DNA of 64,000 nt from contig NZ_FODR01000013.1 of NCBI RefSeq assembly GCF_900110415.1, positions 62,001 through 126,000 of the forward strand, read 5' to 3'. The position numbers and the translations under genes were made by a program. Under the pieces are notes generated by a model. That model did no database searches. It saw nothing but the letters and a program-made list of their open reading frames with translations, and was not told the origin of the DNA. Positions 1 through 8,747 of the stretch are shown one piece after another; position 1 is the first letter of the stretch, and every line of letters starts with the position of its first letter. This DNA is from Mucilaginibacter sp. OK283. Lineage in GTDB: Bacteria; Bacteroidota; Bacteroidia; Sphingobacteriales; Sphingobacteriaceae.

Positions 1-1
1 C

Positions 2-46
2 CATGTTTATCACGTTTTCCATAACAGGCCAAAGGCCGTGGAATAA
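2..46 (+). CDS. possible 3' end of an upstream gene (partial)
   Basis: A frame open from the left edge of the window ends in TAA at 44-46, giving a 14-residue tail with several His residues (ending RPKAVE). It is on the same strand as the next gene and leaves a 59 bp gap before it. Fourteen open codons is weak evidence, and I recognise no family. Confidence 0.2.
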   Translation, partial: HVYHVFHNRPKAVE

Positions 47-105
47 AAAACAGCCTGCAAAAACACAACAAACAAAATCAGTAAACACTAAAAATACCGA
101 CGGCA

Positions 106-1056
106 ATGGAAGCAACGATTAATTTTATCAAAAACATTTACAACCATTTAGATACTTATGGTTTCCCTTTTTTAGTATTCTTTATAGGCGTACTGGAATT
201 TTCATTTGGCTTGTATAAAAAGAAATGGCCAAAAAACGAACGTTGGGTTGATATTGCCTGCTTTACCCTGCCAAGGCTCATCATCAGGCCGGCGGTAGCC
301 TATTTCGGGCTTAAATTTTTACCATCGGCATTGCCCGGGCTTAAAGAAACTTTTAGCTGGGTACCTTTTTTCTGGGGCTTTATTATCATAGCTGTAGCCG
401 ACGACCTTACCCAATACTGGTACCACCGCCTGCATCATGAAATTCCGTGGTTGTGGAGGTTTCACCGTACCCACCACTCGGCATCGTACATGGGTATGGC
501 TATGGCCAGCAGGCAAAACGCCATTTATACCCTTTTTTTTTCGCAAACCTATTTAACAACCGCCTTGGTATACCTGGGCCTGGGCGTACCGGCTGTAATA
601 GTAAAAGCCATAAAAGGCACCATTACTACGCTGGCCCACTCCAGCATACCATGGGATAAACCTTTTTATAAATACAAGGTGCTGCACCCCATAGCCTGGG
701 TACTGGAAAGGGTGATCTCGACCCCGGCTACCCACCACGCCCACCACGCGGCTACCACCGATGACGGTGTGGGTTATTACAAAGGCAATTTTGGCAATAT
801 GTTCTTTTTGTGGGATATCATTTTTGGTACAGCCTTAATTTCGCGCCAATACCCAAAAGCATATGGCATTTCTCATTATGAAGGCGACCAATGGTACGCT
901 CAATTACTGTGGCCGATATTTAAATCGAAAGTTGAAGGCAGCGAACTGGCAGCCAATGGCCCTGTGGTAAGGACTGACGATTTTGTAAGGGAAGAAAAGC
1001 GGGGGGTACCGGTTGAGGAACTGAAGCGCGAGTTGAAAGTGGCGGTTGCGCAGTAG
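106..1056 (+). CDS. sterol desaturase / fatty acid hydroxylase family membrane protein
   Basis: A 316-residue integral membrane di-iron oxygenase of the fatty acid hydroxylase superfamily, which hydroxylates or desaturates lipid or sterol-like chains in the membrane. Several hydrophobic segments surround the eight-histidine metal ligand set: HRLHH at about residues 107-111, HRTHH at 120-124 and HHAHH at 210-214. The C-terminal part carries the usual GNFGN...WDIIFGT signature. The length is normal for the family. ATG at 106 is the only good start; no strong Shine-Dalgarno sequence is visible, which is usual for this phylum. It is followed by a hairpin terminator and is probably monocistronic. 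The substrate cannot be read from sequence; bacterial homologues act on hydroxy fatty acids, carotenoids or sphingolipids. Confidence 0.88.
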   Translation: MEATINFIKNIYNHLDTYGFPFLVFFIGVLEFSFGLYKKKWPKNERWVDIACFTLPRLIIRPAVAYFGLKFLPSALPGLKETFSWVPFFWGFIIIAVADDLTQYWYHRLHHEIPWLWRFHRTHHSASYMGMAMASRQNAIYTLFFSQTYLTTALVYLGLGVPAVIVKAIKGTITTLAHSSIPWDKPFYKYKVLHPIAWVLERVISTPATHHAHHAATTDDGVGYYKGNFGNMFFLWDIIFGTALISRQYPKAYGISHYEGDQWYAQLLWPIFKSKVEGSELAANGPVVRTDDFVREEKRGVPVEELKRELKVAVAQ

Positions 1057-1105
1057 CCGATTTTGTTTGTACTTTATAATGACGAATTTTATATTGTAAC
1101 CTTGC

Positions 1106-1136
1106 AAATCCCGGATATTGCTTTATCCGGGATTTT
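1106..1136 (+). terminator. rho-independent terminator after the hydroxylase gene
   Basis: A perfect 12 bp stem (1106-1117 with 1124-1135) encloses a 6-nt loop and is followed by a short T run. It lies about 50 bp after the stop codon at 1056. Confidence 0.75.
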
Positions 1137-1284
1137 CGCATTGGATATGCTATCTTCTCGCTATTACTTCTTTCGAACACCGATGTTTACCCTCAAACAA
1201 AGCAGGGCAGGGGATCCAGGCATGACGCCTTTTTTAAATTGGTAAAGCTTCTCAATTTATTCAGGCTAAACCTTACTTTTACGT

Positions 1285-2187
1285 ATGCAAAATATCGACT
1301 ACCTGGGCAAACTCTCTAAGTGGATAGCACATAATGAGAAACGCGATTTTGCTTGCTATTTAAGGCGGCTTGGTATTTTACCGGCTATTTTGATGCAAAA
1401 AATGGGACTTAACAAAATAGTGCGCGTACCGGTTTTTTATGGCGATAAAATGCATGTAGTAACCGACGAAATTGTATCCCGGCAATTAATAGCTTTTGGG
1501 TTTTCGGAACCCGAAATAATAGCGCTAATGTTAACCAGGCTTAAAGAAGGGGACACTTTTGTAGATGTTGGCACGCATTATGGTTTCGAAGCCATGGTTG
1601 GCTCTAAAATTGTAGGAAAAACAGGTAGCGTGATCGCCTTTGAGCCTAACCCCAGTTCCTTCAAAATAGCGCAGTTGAATTTGACAGGCGATAACGTCAG
1701 CTTAAACAACTTAGCTGTTGGCGACTACGAAGGCGTTGTGAATATGAATGCGTATGACATTTATAGTTCAGCAATGAATAGTGTAACCAGCAACTCAAAT
1801 TTTATTGATAATCCATGGGTACGATCGAAAGAGGGAAAGGTAATTGAAGTGAAACTGGTTACGTTAGATGCTTTTTTGAATGACAGGATCAAACCTGTGA
1901 ATTTTATTAAATGCGATGTGGAGGGCTTTGAAGTTAATGTTATAAAAGGCGCCGCTAATTTAATAGCAAAAGACAAACCATTGATTGTGCTTGAATCGGA
2001 TTTCAGATCGGACGGAAAAACCACCGAACGTTTGCAGGGCTTAATTTCATTAATGAAAAACTTTGACTATTTGCCATACGATTTTGATTTCAAAAACGGC
2101 GCTTTAACAATTGACAGAATTGGCACTGTGATAGTTGGGCACCCTAATGTTTTATTCATGCCCGATACAGCCGGCATTAAGGAGTAA
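1285..2187 (+). CDS. FkbM family SAM-dependent methyltransferase
   Basis: A 300-residue protein with the FkbM methyltransferase core. The glycine-rich SAM-binding motif I (VDVGTHYG) is at residues 93-100, the acidic loop with FEPNP is at 119-123, and the family motif KCDVEGFE is at about 209-216. FkbM enzymes O-methylate sugars or polyketides. Next to a second methyltransferase and a glycosyltransferase, the likely role is methylation of a surface glycan (O-antigen or exopolysaccharide). The first 60 residues lack any recognisable domain. The gap of about 145 bp to the next gene suggests separate or weakly coupled transcription. Confidence 0.85.
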   Translation: MQNIDYLGKLSKWIAHNEKRDFACYLRRLGILPAILMQKMGLNKIVRVPVFYGDKMHVVTDEIVSRQLIAFGFSEPEIIALMLTRLKEGDTFVDVGTHYGFEAMVGSKIVGKTGSVIAFEPNPSSFKIAQLNLTGDNVSLNNLAVGDYEGVVNMNAYDIYSSAMNSVTSNSNFIDNPWVRSKEGKVIEVKLVTLDAFLNDRIKPVNFIKCDVEGFEVNVIKGAANLIAKDKPLIVLESDFRSDGKTTERLQGLISLMKNFDYLPYDFDFKNGALTIDRIGTVIVGHPNVLFMPDTAGIKE

Positions 2188-2332
2188 GTTATAAGCTGAA
2201 TTTACCTTTCTTTGACAGGCAGCCTTCCGAAAATCTGCTCCCGGCACAAACCCAAAAAGATTATTAAGGATCAATTTATTTTATCGGTATGACTAATAAT
2301 CCAAATGTTATATTCGTAAAAAATATTGAACG

Positions 2333-3169
2333 ATGGCAGAAAAAACACCTAACTGGGATGGCGAAAGATTGGAAACGTTTATTTCGGGATCAACCGCGAT
2401 AGAACATTTACATCGTTACGGCATTGCACAGCAACTTTGTTTAGGCAAACAAGTATTGGACGTTGCAAGTGGAGAGGGGTACGGTTCAAATTTACTTGCC
2501 AAAGTTGCTTCATCGGTTACGGGTGTCGATATATCTGAAAAAGCTATATCGGACGCAAAGAAAAAGTATCATGCTTCAAACCTGACTTTCCATTTGGGGT
2601 CATGCAACGATATACCACTACCCGAAAACTGTGTAGACGTAGTAGTTAGTTTTGAAACCATTGAACATCATGCCGAACACCAGAAAATGCTTAGCGAAAT
2701 AAAGCGTGTTTTGCGGCCCGACGGTATACTGATAATTTCGACGCCCGACAAAAAAAATTATTCGGATGCTACCGGCTACAACAACCCCTTTCATGTTAAA
2801 GAACTTTATACTGATGAGTTCAGGAATTTGCTGAAAGAATACTTTGCAAACCTTGATATCTATTATCAACGTATACTCAACGGTTCACTTGTGGTATCTG
2901 ACGCAGTGATAGCCGGTTGCACGCACTTTTTTGGCGATTATGAAAATGTTTCATCCACCGCCGATTTCCAGGCCGTTTATAACATCGCCATTGCGTCAAA
3001 CGCCACACTTCCCCGTATTGGCACGTCAATCTTCCCCGATGCTGATGTTTGGCAGCAGGTTGCCAATGATGCTATTAACCGTGTTAAAGCTTCAAACAGT
3101 TACCGTTTAGGTAATTTTTTGCTGAAGCCATTAAGTCTTTTCAAACAATGGACTTCAAAGTCGCGGTAA
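2333..3169 (+). CDS. class I SAM-dependent methyltransferase
   Basis: A 278-residue Methyltransf_11-type protein. SAM motif I (LDVASGEGYG) is at residues 42-51 and an acidic motif II (GVDIS) follows. The post-motifs PLPENCVDVVVSFETIEHH and LRPDGILIISTPD are typical of ubiE-like and glycan-associated methyltransferases. Its 3' end overlaps the next gene by 22 nt in another frame, so the two are translationally coupled and probably act on the same glycan or lipid-linked substrate. The acceptor is unknown. Confidence 0.88.
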   Translation: MAEKTPNWDGERLETFISGSTAIEHLHRYGIAQQLCLGKQVLDVASGEGYGSNLLAKVASSVTGVDISEKAISDAKKKYHASNLTFHLGSCNDIPLPENCVDVVVSFETIEHHAEHQKMLSEIKRVLRPDGILIISTPDKKNYSDATGYNNPFHVKELYTDEFRNLLKEYFANLDIYYQRILNGSLVVSDAVIAGCTHFFGDYENVSSTADFQAVYNIAIASNATLPRIGTSIFPDADVWQQVANDAINRVKASNSYRLGNFLLKPLSLFKQWTSKSR

Positions 3170-4086
3170 TTATACCTAACTATAATCATTCTGCTTTCCT
3201 TAAAAGGAGGATCGAATCTGTATTAAATCAAACCTACCCTGCCTTTGAGGTGGTTATACTCGACGATTGTTCAACCGACGATAGTCGTACTATTATCGAA
3301 CAATTCCGCCATCATCCGCTGGTGGATACTATTATTTATAATGATCACAATAGCAAGAGTCCTTTTAAACAGTGGTTAAAAGGAATTGCCGCCACAACGG
3401 CCCCTTTTATATGGATTGCCGAAAGTGATGATTATTGCGAACCGGCGTTTCTTGAAACCATGATGGCATGTATGATGGCAAATACGGCTAACGTATTAGC
3501 TTATTGTGGCAGCAATGTAGTAAACGAAGAAAATACAATACTGGATTTTGAGCGGTGGGGAAAAGAATTGAATTTGACAAAATGGGAAAAGGATTATCAA
3601 AATAACGGCGCCGACGAGATAAGAGATTACCTAGCTTACAAAAACATTATTGTTAATGCCAGCGCCGTTATTTTTAAGAGGGCAGCCTTTGAAACCATCA
3701 GCCCGGCGTTGTTTATCAACCTAAAATATGCCGGCGACTGGATGATATGGGTTAATTTACTCAACCAGGGAGCAATTAGTTATGTGGCCGAAAAGCTGAA
3801 CTATTTCAGGATTCATCATACCAGCACCCGCTCGTTAAAATCAATTAACGATGAAATACTGAGAATTAAAGAATATTTCACGATAATTAATTACATCCAA
3901 AACACCTTTGAGCTAAAACCCGAAACAAGCAAACACAAATGGATCATTGACGAATGGATAAGCAAATTACCACTATTTAGCGCCAAAAATATCCTGATAT
4001 TTTTGGTACCTCCGTTTAGTTTAAAATACAAACGCATGTTTTATGCTGCCTTATACAACAAGCTAAAGCAAAGGTTGCGTCCCTGA
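3148..4086 (+). CDS. glycosyltransferase family 2
   Basis: A 312-residue GT-A fold glycosyltransferase. The N-terminal VAVIIPNYNH strand, the SVLNQTYP motif and ILDDCSTDDS are classic GT2 elements that bind the nucleotide sugar. An acidic DDY (residues 94-96, the DxD-equivalent metal site) follows IAES. The C-terminal half is more variable and has no clear transmembrane span, so it is probably a cytosolic or peripheral enzyme. The start overlaps the methyltransferase gene by 22 nt. Together with the two methyltransferases it forms the tail of a surface-polysaccharide cluster. Donor and acceptor cannot be assigned. Confidence 0.9.
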   Translation: MDFKVAVIIPNYNHSAFLKRRIESVLNQTYPAFEVVILDDCSTDDSRTIIEQFRHHPLVDTIIYNDHNSKSPFKQWLKGIAATTAPFIWIAESDDYCEPAFLETMMACMMANTANVLAYCGSNVVNEENTILDFERWGKELNLTKWEKDYQNNGADEIRDYLAYKNIIVNASAVIFKRAAFETISPALFINLKYAGDWMIWVNLLNQGAISYVAEKLNYFRIHHTSTRSLKSINDEILRIKEYFTIINYIQNTFELKPETSKHKWIIDEWISKLPLFSAKNILIFLVPPFSLKYKRMFYAALYNKLKQRLRP

Positions 4087-4199
4087 CGTTTGCCGCGGGC
4101 GTTGTCCTGAATATATTTTCGCGTTTTTTTTACCGAAAATTAATCCTGGCACATGGTACTAACTACCCGATAATATCCCTGGTAAATTAATTTAGCACG

Positions 4200-4232
4200 T
4201 TGTTTTCGGATTGTAAAACACTTTTATATTTT
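4200..4232 (+). promoter_or_regulatory. candidate promoter of the GH125 gene
   Basis: TTG at 4200-4202 and TATATTTT at 4225-4232, separated by 22 bp, resemble the Bacteroidota sigma-ABfr pattern (TTG, 17-23 bp, TAnnTTTG) with one mismatch in the -7 box. It lies 24 bp before the ATG at 4256. Confidence 0.4.
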
Positions 4233-4255
4233 TACAGCTACCATTTAAACTACTT

Positions 4256-5695
4256 ATGATTACCAGGAGACATTTTATTAAAATTAACAGTGTGGCTACC
4301 GCCGGCTTAGGCCTGGGCGTTGTGCCTGCAACAAGCTGGCTGGGCAAAGCCGCACCGGTTTTTGAAAGCCATCGCCCCAAACCGGCCGACCGCAAGTTTA
4401 CCAGTAAAGCGGTTGAGGCCACCATTCAAAAAGTTAAGGCAGATATTAAAGACCCGGAAATAGCCTGGCTTTTTGAAAACTGCTACCCCAATACTTTAGA
4501 TACCACGGTAAATTATTCAGAAAAAGACGGCAAACCCGATACGTTTGTAATTACCGGCGATATTTTTGCCATGTGGATGCGCGATTCATCGGCACAGGTT
4601 TGGCCATACCTGCCGCTGATAAAAAACGACCCGGCGCTTAAAAAAGTGATCCAGGGTGTGTTGAGCCGCCAGGCAAAATGTGTGCTGATTGACCCTTATG
4701 CCAACGCCTTTAACGAAGGCCCAACCGGCAGCGAATGGGACAGCGATGTTACCGATATGAAACCAGAACTGCACGAGCGTAAATGGGAAATTGATTCCCT
4801 TTGTTATCCTGTACGTTTGGCTTATAACTATTGGAAAATAAGCGGTGATACCGGCTTTTTTGACGAAACCTGGCAAAAAGCAGGTAAAACCATATTGGAT
4901 ACCTTTAAGGTACAGCAACGCAAAAACGGCAAAGGCCCGTACCATTTTCAGCGTAAAACAGAAACCGCCAGCGATACCGCGCCAAACAGGGGTTACGGCA
5001 ACCCGGTAAAACCGGTTGGATTGATTTGCAGTATCTTCCGCCCATCAGATGATGCCACGATTTATCCTTTCCTTATCCCTTCAAATTACTTTGCGGTAAC
5101 CAGCTTAAGGCAAATGGCCGAAATGTATAGTATGATAGGTAAGGATGCCAAAACAGCCGCCGAATGCAAAGCCCTTGCCGCCGAAGTAGATGCTGCGTTA
5201 AAAAAATACGCAGTAGTAAATCATCCAAAATATGGCAAAATATTGGCTTTCGAGGTGGATGGTTATGGCAACCAGTTGCTGATGGACGACAGCAATGTAC
5301 CCAGCCTGCTGGCCCTGCCCTACCTGGATTCGTTGCCGGTTACCGATCCGTTGTATCAAAACACCCGCCGTTTTGTGTTAAGCCTGGATAACCCCTACTT
5401 TTTTAAAGGCAAAGTTGCCGAAGGCATTGGCGGCCCGCACGTAGGGATTGATTTTATATGGCCTATGGCTATCACCATGCGCGCGCTTACCTCGACAGAT
5501 AAATTAGAGATTACCCGCTGCCTGCACATGCTTAAAAACACCCATGCCGGTACAGGTTTTATGCACGAAGGTTTCCATAAAGACAATGCCAGCAATTTCA
5601 CCCGCAAGTGGTTTGCCTGGGCAAATACCCTGTTTGGCGAACTAATTGTGAAACTGCACGCTCACCATCCTGACTTGTTACAGAAGATTTTTTAA
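4256..5695 (+). CDS. glycoside hydrolase family 125 (metal-independent exo-alpha-mannosidase)
   Basis: A 479-residue protein of the GH125 (formerly DUF1237) family, (alpha/alpha)6 barrel enzymes that release non-reducing alpha-1,6-linked mannose. The N-terminus (MITRRHFIK followed by a hydrophobic stretch) looks like a Tat-type export signal, with an RR pair at 4-5. Family blocks visible are MWMRDSSAQ (106-114), NEGPTGSEWDSD (about 153-164), HERKWEIDSL (173-182) and, near the C-terminus, GTGFMHEGFH...RKWFAWAN. The length fits the family. It stands alone on the plus strand with its own promoter-like sequence and terminator, about 24 kb from the mannoside PUL, and may supply activity to the same pathway. 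The call is by motif recognition. Confidence 0.87.
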   Translation: MITRRHFIKINSVATAGLGLGVVPATSWLGKAAPVFESHRPKPADRKFTSKAVEATIQKVKADIKDPEIAWLFENCYPNTLDTTVNYSEKDGKPDTFVITGDIFAMWMRDSSAQVWPYLPLIKNDPALKKVIQGVLSRQAKCVLIDPYANAFNEGPTGSEWDSDVTDMKPELHERKWEIDSLCYPVRLAYNYWKISGDTGFFDETWQKAGKTILDTFKVQQRKNGKGPYHFQRKTETASDTAPNRGYGNPVKPVGLICSIFRPSDDATIYPFLIPSNYFAVTSLRQMAEMYSMIGKDAKTAAECKALAAEVDAALKKYAVVNHPKYGKILAFEVDGYGNQLLMDDSNVPSLLALPYLDSLPVTDPLYQNTRRFVLSLDNPYFFKGKVAEGIGGPHVGIDFIWPMAITMRALTSTDKLEITRCLHMLKNTHAGTGFMHEGFHKDNASNFTRKWFAWANTLFGELIVKLHAHHPDLLQKIF

Positions 5696-5717
5696 AAAAG
5701 CTATAAAATTAAAATGC

Positions 5718-5755
5718 AGAAGCTGTCACTTTTTAAGCGGCAGCTTCTTTTTTTT
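5718..5755 (+). terminator. terminator after the GH125 gene
   Basis: AGAAGCTG (5718-5725) pairs with CAGCTTCT (5741-5748), extended by two more pairs, and is followed by eight T residues. It is the end of the GH125 transcript. Confidence 0.85.
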
Positions 5756-5818
5756 CCTGTATTGCAGCCAAACTGCCGTTAACCAGGCTCGATAAAGTTT
5801 AGGTTTCTTGTTTTGATA

Positions 5819-6223
5819 TTAAGCCGGTTTTACCTGGCAAAAAGCCTTAATACCTGTCGATAAGATGTATTTTATAATAGGCTTAACCAAAAGGTTTATA
5901 ATAATACCACCGGGGATAACTGAAGCAATTGCCTGTAGTATGGCATCAATAATTTGTTGTGTGGTGGAGCCTTCATTTAAAATACCACAAATGAATTTAC
6001 GGATAGCATCCAGTATGTCTCCTATGCCCGGAAAAGCAGGGGCCGCAAATGAGGCCGTAAAACCACGGCGGGCACCTTCAAGCTGCAAAGCCTGTTTATA
6101 ATAATCCTGTAATATGGCTTCAACTTCGTCGTCGGTAGGGGTTGCAACATCATCAAGGTTGGCCAGGTCGGCAGCTACAGCATCAGCGTTCAGCTGCTCG
6201 TGTTTTTCGTTAAATAATAGCAT
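5819..6223 (-). CDS. small hypothetical protein, acidic N-terminus and hydrophobic C-terminus
   Basis: A 134-residue protein that I do not recognise. The frame can be extended upstream to a TTG at 6259, but the ATG at 6223 is the better start. Residues 10-45 are acidic and alanine-rich, ending in a basic GARRG step. The remainder is strongly hydrophobic and glycine/isoleucine-rich (GIGDILDAIRKF, IPGGIIINLLVKPII) with two Cys residues. This layout, a charged leader-like segment followed by an amphipathic or membrane-active segment, recalls secreted bacteriocin-like or membrane-inserting peptides. That is inference only: no processing or transport gene sits next to it. It is convergent with GH125 and divergent from the next gene. 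Confidence 0.6.
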   Translation of the reverse strand: MLLFNEKHEQLNADAVAADLANLDDVATPTDDEVEAILQDYYKQALQLEGARRGFTASFAAPAFPGIGDILDAIRKFICGILNEGSTTQQIIDAILQAIASVIPGGIIINLLVKPIIKYILSTGIKAFCQVKPA

Positions 6224-6429
6224 CGTTTTAAGATTTTTAATGGTGATTGAATATGTCAAATCTCGGTAGCTGAATCAAAGTTATAAACCGTAAATAATAC
6301 CTTTTGGGCAGGGTATTTTTACGGTATTAAAAACGCGAAAACAACAATTAAAAACAAGCCTGGTATCAAGACCTTAGTTGAGAGAAAAATTTATATATTT
6401 AACAAACAAATCCTAAATCCCCCCGTATC

Positions 6430-7317
6430 ATGAAAAAGATCATTTTAACCATTTGCATTGCCTTAATTGGCGTGGCAATTTATTTGTTCGTCATCAAAAA
6501 AAACAATAAATCAATTAGCCTTGTGTTGCCAACGAATGGTATTACCTTAGATGGGCTGTCGACTGCTACAGCCAACTCTTATGTTGAAAATTTTTATGAC
6601 GACAATACGAGTTCAGACACCGCAACAAATGTTTGGTTCAGTGACAATTGGGTAAGCAAAATAAAAGCTTTACTCGATAACGAGAAGGAGACGGTAAATA
6701 TAGATGGAATCAGAATTTACTTTGCGAAAAAAGAAAATGGACAAAATACTGTAGTAGTTGTTTCAACAGTAAAAGGAGGAAGCAATGTTAATGCACCTTC
6801 AAAGGCTGATCATCAGGATTATTATGAGCATACGCTTGCCTATTTAAATAATCTTAATAAATATAATAACGGCACTGAATACATGGAAGAGCACGATAAA
6901 AAAGATAGCTTGTCGGCGAAATTATACTTGTATAAATGTCCATGCGTGAAATGCGACCACAGCGAGAAAGACAATAATCATATTTCGTGCGCCGAAGCTT
7001 ATGATTTAGTGTCGAGATTTAAGAAAAAAACTATTAACACACTTAACGAGTGGTTTCCAATCTCGGTAATTGACTCTCTTGATGCAGAACTTATAGCGGC
7101 TAAAGCGAAACACGTTCCTGCAGACGGCGTCCGGATTTACTTTGCAAAAAATAAAAAGAAAAGAAACGTTTTTGTTTTTACAACTACAAAAGATGTAGCT
7201 GGCATGCATGTGGATTATTACGAACGCTATAATGACCAGCCAGTTATTAAAGGCACTGATGACCATGGCGAAGAATGCCCAATTAATTGTACCACAGTTA
7301 GCTTACCACAACCGTAA
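6430..7317 (+). CDS. hypothetical membrane-anchored protein with internal duplication
   Basis: A 295-residue protein of no family I recognise. Residues 4-22 form a single N-terminal membrane anchor or uncleaved signal, so most of it is probably periplasmic. It contains two related units about 140 residues apart: IDGIRIYFAK (91-100) followed by a VVVVST strand and DYYEH, and ADGVRIYFAK (231-240) followed by VFVFTT and DYYER. Each unit is preceded by a tryptophan-containing helix (W74, W208). Between them is a cysteine cluster, CPCVKC (170-175) plus C187, which could bind a metal or form disulfides. The start of the next gene is only 15 bp away, suggesting an operon with the signalling genes. 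Confidence 0.7.
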   Translation: MKKIILTICIALIGVAIYLFVIKKNNKSISLVLPTNGITLDGLSTATANSYVENFYDDNTSSDTATNVWFSDNWVSKIKALLDNEKETVNIDGIRIYFAKKENGQNTVVVVSTVKGGSNVNAPSKADHQDYYEHTLAYLNNLNKYNNGTEYMEEHDKKDSLSAKLYLYKCPCVKCDHSEKDNNHISCAEAYDLVSRFKKKTINTLNEWFPISVIDSLDAELIAAKAKHVPADGVRIYFAKNKKKRNVFVFTTTKDVAGMHVDYYERYNDQPVIKGTDDHGEECPINCTTVSLPQP

Positions 7318-7332
7318 TTAACGCTTTCATAT

Positions 7333-7998
7333 ATGTTTAACCCTTTCACATTAAACACAACTGTTGAGTTACTTTGCTTTTTAACAGCATTCATTTGCTT
7401 GCGAAGGGAGCCTGGCTTTGCCTGGAGAAGCATGATACTTTATATGTTGTTGGTATGCATTGCCGAAATTACCGGGCTGTACATCAAAAAGCAGCACCAA
7501 CCCAACAGTTGGGTTTACAATGTTCTGTTGATATTTGAGGCGGGCTTTATTTCGTACATATTTGCCATCATATTAAACCGGTATTTTAACAGCAGGCCCT
7601 GGATTATAGCCGGGCTTGCTGTTATAGCTGTTATTTATTGCTACGAGTTTTGGTTACATGGTATAATGCACAGAAATAATTACACCAATACAGCCATCGC
7701 GGTAATTTTTATATTTTACAGTTTAATTTATTACTACCATTTGCTAAAGGATGAATTATACGTCAATTTAAGATATTCGGCTGATTTTTGGTGGGTAACC
7801 GGTGTGCTTTTGTATTATTTTGGTGATATTGCCTGTGATGTTTTCTATCCTGCATTAACCGATATCATTAAAATACCCGACAGTTCATTTAGTTATATTT
7901 ACAAGGGGCTTAACTTTCTATTATACACATCCTGGGCTTATTCATTTTATTGCAGATTATGTCGGGCTACGAAGTCAAAAACCTTGTCATCTTTTTAA
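7333..7998 (+). CDS. hypothetical polytopic membrane protein, likely sensor partner
   Basis: A 221-residue protein with about six or seven hydrophobic segments and no catalytic motif. The reading frame overlaps the downstream histidine kinase gene by 40 nt, so expression is coupled. Bacteroidota often encode such a membrane protein in front of a DesK/NarX-type kinase whose own sensing region is minimal. A role as the sensing or anchoring partner of the kinase is an inference from this arrangement. It could instead be an unrelated YhhN-like or 7TM protein. Confidence 0.7.
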   Translation: MFNPFTLNTTVELLCFLTAFICLRREPGFAWRSMILYMLLVCIAEITGLYIKKQHQPNSWVYNVLLIFEAGFISYIFAIILNRYFNSRPWIIAGLAVIAVIYCYEFWLHGIMHRNNYTNTAIAVIFIFYSLIYYYHLLKDELYVNLRYSADFWWVTGVLLYYFGDIACDVFYPALTDIIKIPDSSFSYIYKGLNFLLYTSWAYSFYCRLCRATKSKTLSSF

Positions 7999-8744
7999 CC
8001 CTCGTTTTTTCGATGGCGCCGGTATTCATCGTCATTTACATTTCGGTTTATAACAAGCGCAAAAAAAAAGACCAGGAAGAAAAAGCACAAATGAAACTGA
8101 CATTTGAAGCCGAAATGGCTAAAGCCCAGTTAGAAATGCAGGAGCAAACAATGCAAACCATCGGCGCCGATTTGCATGACAACATTGGGCAGCTATTGGG
8201 GCTAACCTCGCTTACCCTTGGTTCGATAGAGGAGCCGGATTTGGCGCAGTCCCAACATAAAATAGATGCTGCCCTTGACCTTACCAAAAAGTCGATCAAA
8301 GAAATGCGGTTGCTGGGCAAATTGTTACAGGGCGATCAGCTAATGGCACAGGGCTTAAACGAAGCCATAGGGCATGCCATTAACTGGATCGAAAAATCGG
8401 GCAATTACAAGGTGGTTTATACTATTGAGGGCGGGGAACCGGAAACAGGCGATAAAAATAAAGACCTGATTATTTTCCGGATTTTGCAGGAAACACTAAA
8501 TAATACCATCAAACATGCACATGCCACTCAAATAGCTATTAAATTAATCTACCTGGAAAACAATCTGCGGTTGCAAATAACAGATAATGGTACAGGTTTT
8601 TATACCGATTCGCCTTCAGTAAAACAAAAAGGAATGGGTTTACTAAACATTCACAAAAGGGCAGGCATCATTGGCGGTAAAGCAGTTATCAGCTCAACCC
8701 CCGGCGAGGGTACATGTACCGATATTTTTATACCTTATCCTTAA
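7959..8744 (+). CDS. sensor histidine kinase, HisKA_3 / NarL-system type
   Basis: A 261-residue kinase. A single N-terminal transmembrane segment (about residues 8-31) is followed by a short coiled linker and the HisKA_3 dimerisation motif DLHDNIGQLLG, where H73 is the expected phospho-acceptor. The C-terminal HATPase domain shows the N box (ETLNNTIKHA), G1 (DNGTGF) and G2 (KGMGLLNIHKRA) motifs. ATG at 7959 is preferred over an in-frame TTG at 7950. It is followed within 3 bp by its cognate response regulator. With almost no periplasmic part of its own, signal input probably comes through the overlapping membrane gene upstream. Confidence 0.9.
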   Translation: MSGYEVKNLVIFLTLVFSMAPVFIVIYISVYNKRKKKDQEEKAQMKLTFEAEMAKAQLEMQEQTMQTIGADLHDNIGQLLGLTSLTLGSIEEPDLAQSQHKIDAALDLTKKSIKEMRLLGKLLQGDQLMAQGLNEAIGHAINWIEKSGNYKVVYTIEGGEPETGDKNKDLIIFRILQETLNNTIKHAHATQIAIKLIYLENNLRLQITDNGTGFYTDSPSVKQKGMGLLNIHKRAGIIGGKAVISSTPGEGTCTDIFIPYP

Positions 8745-8747
8745 ACC

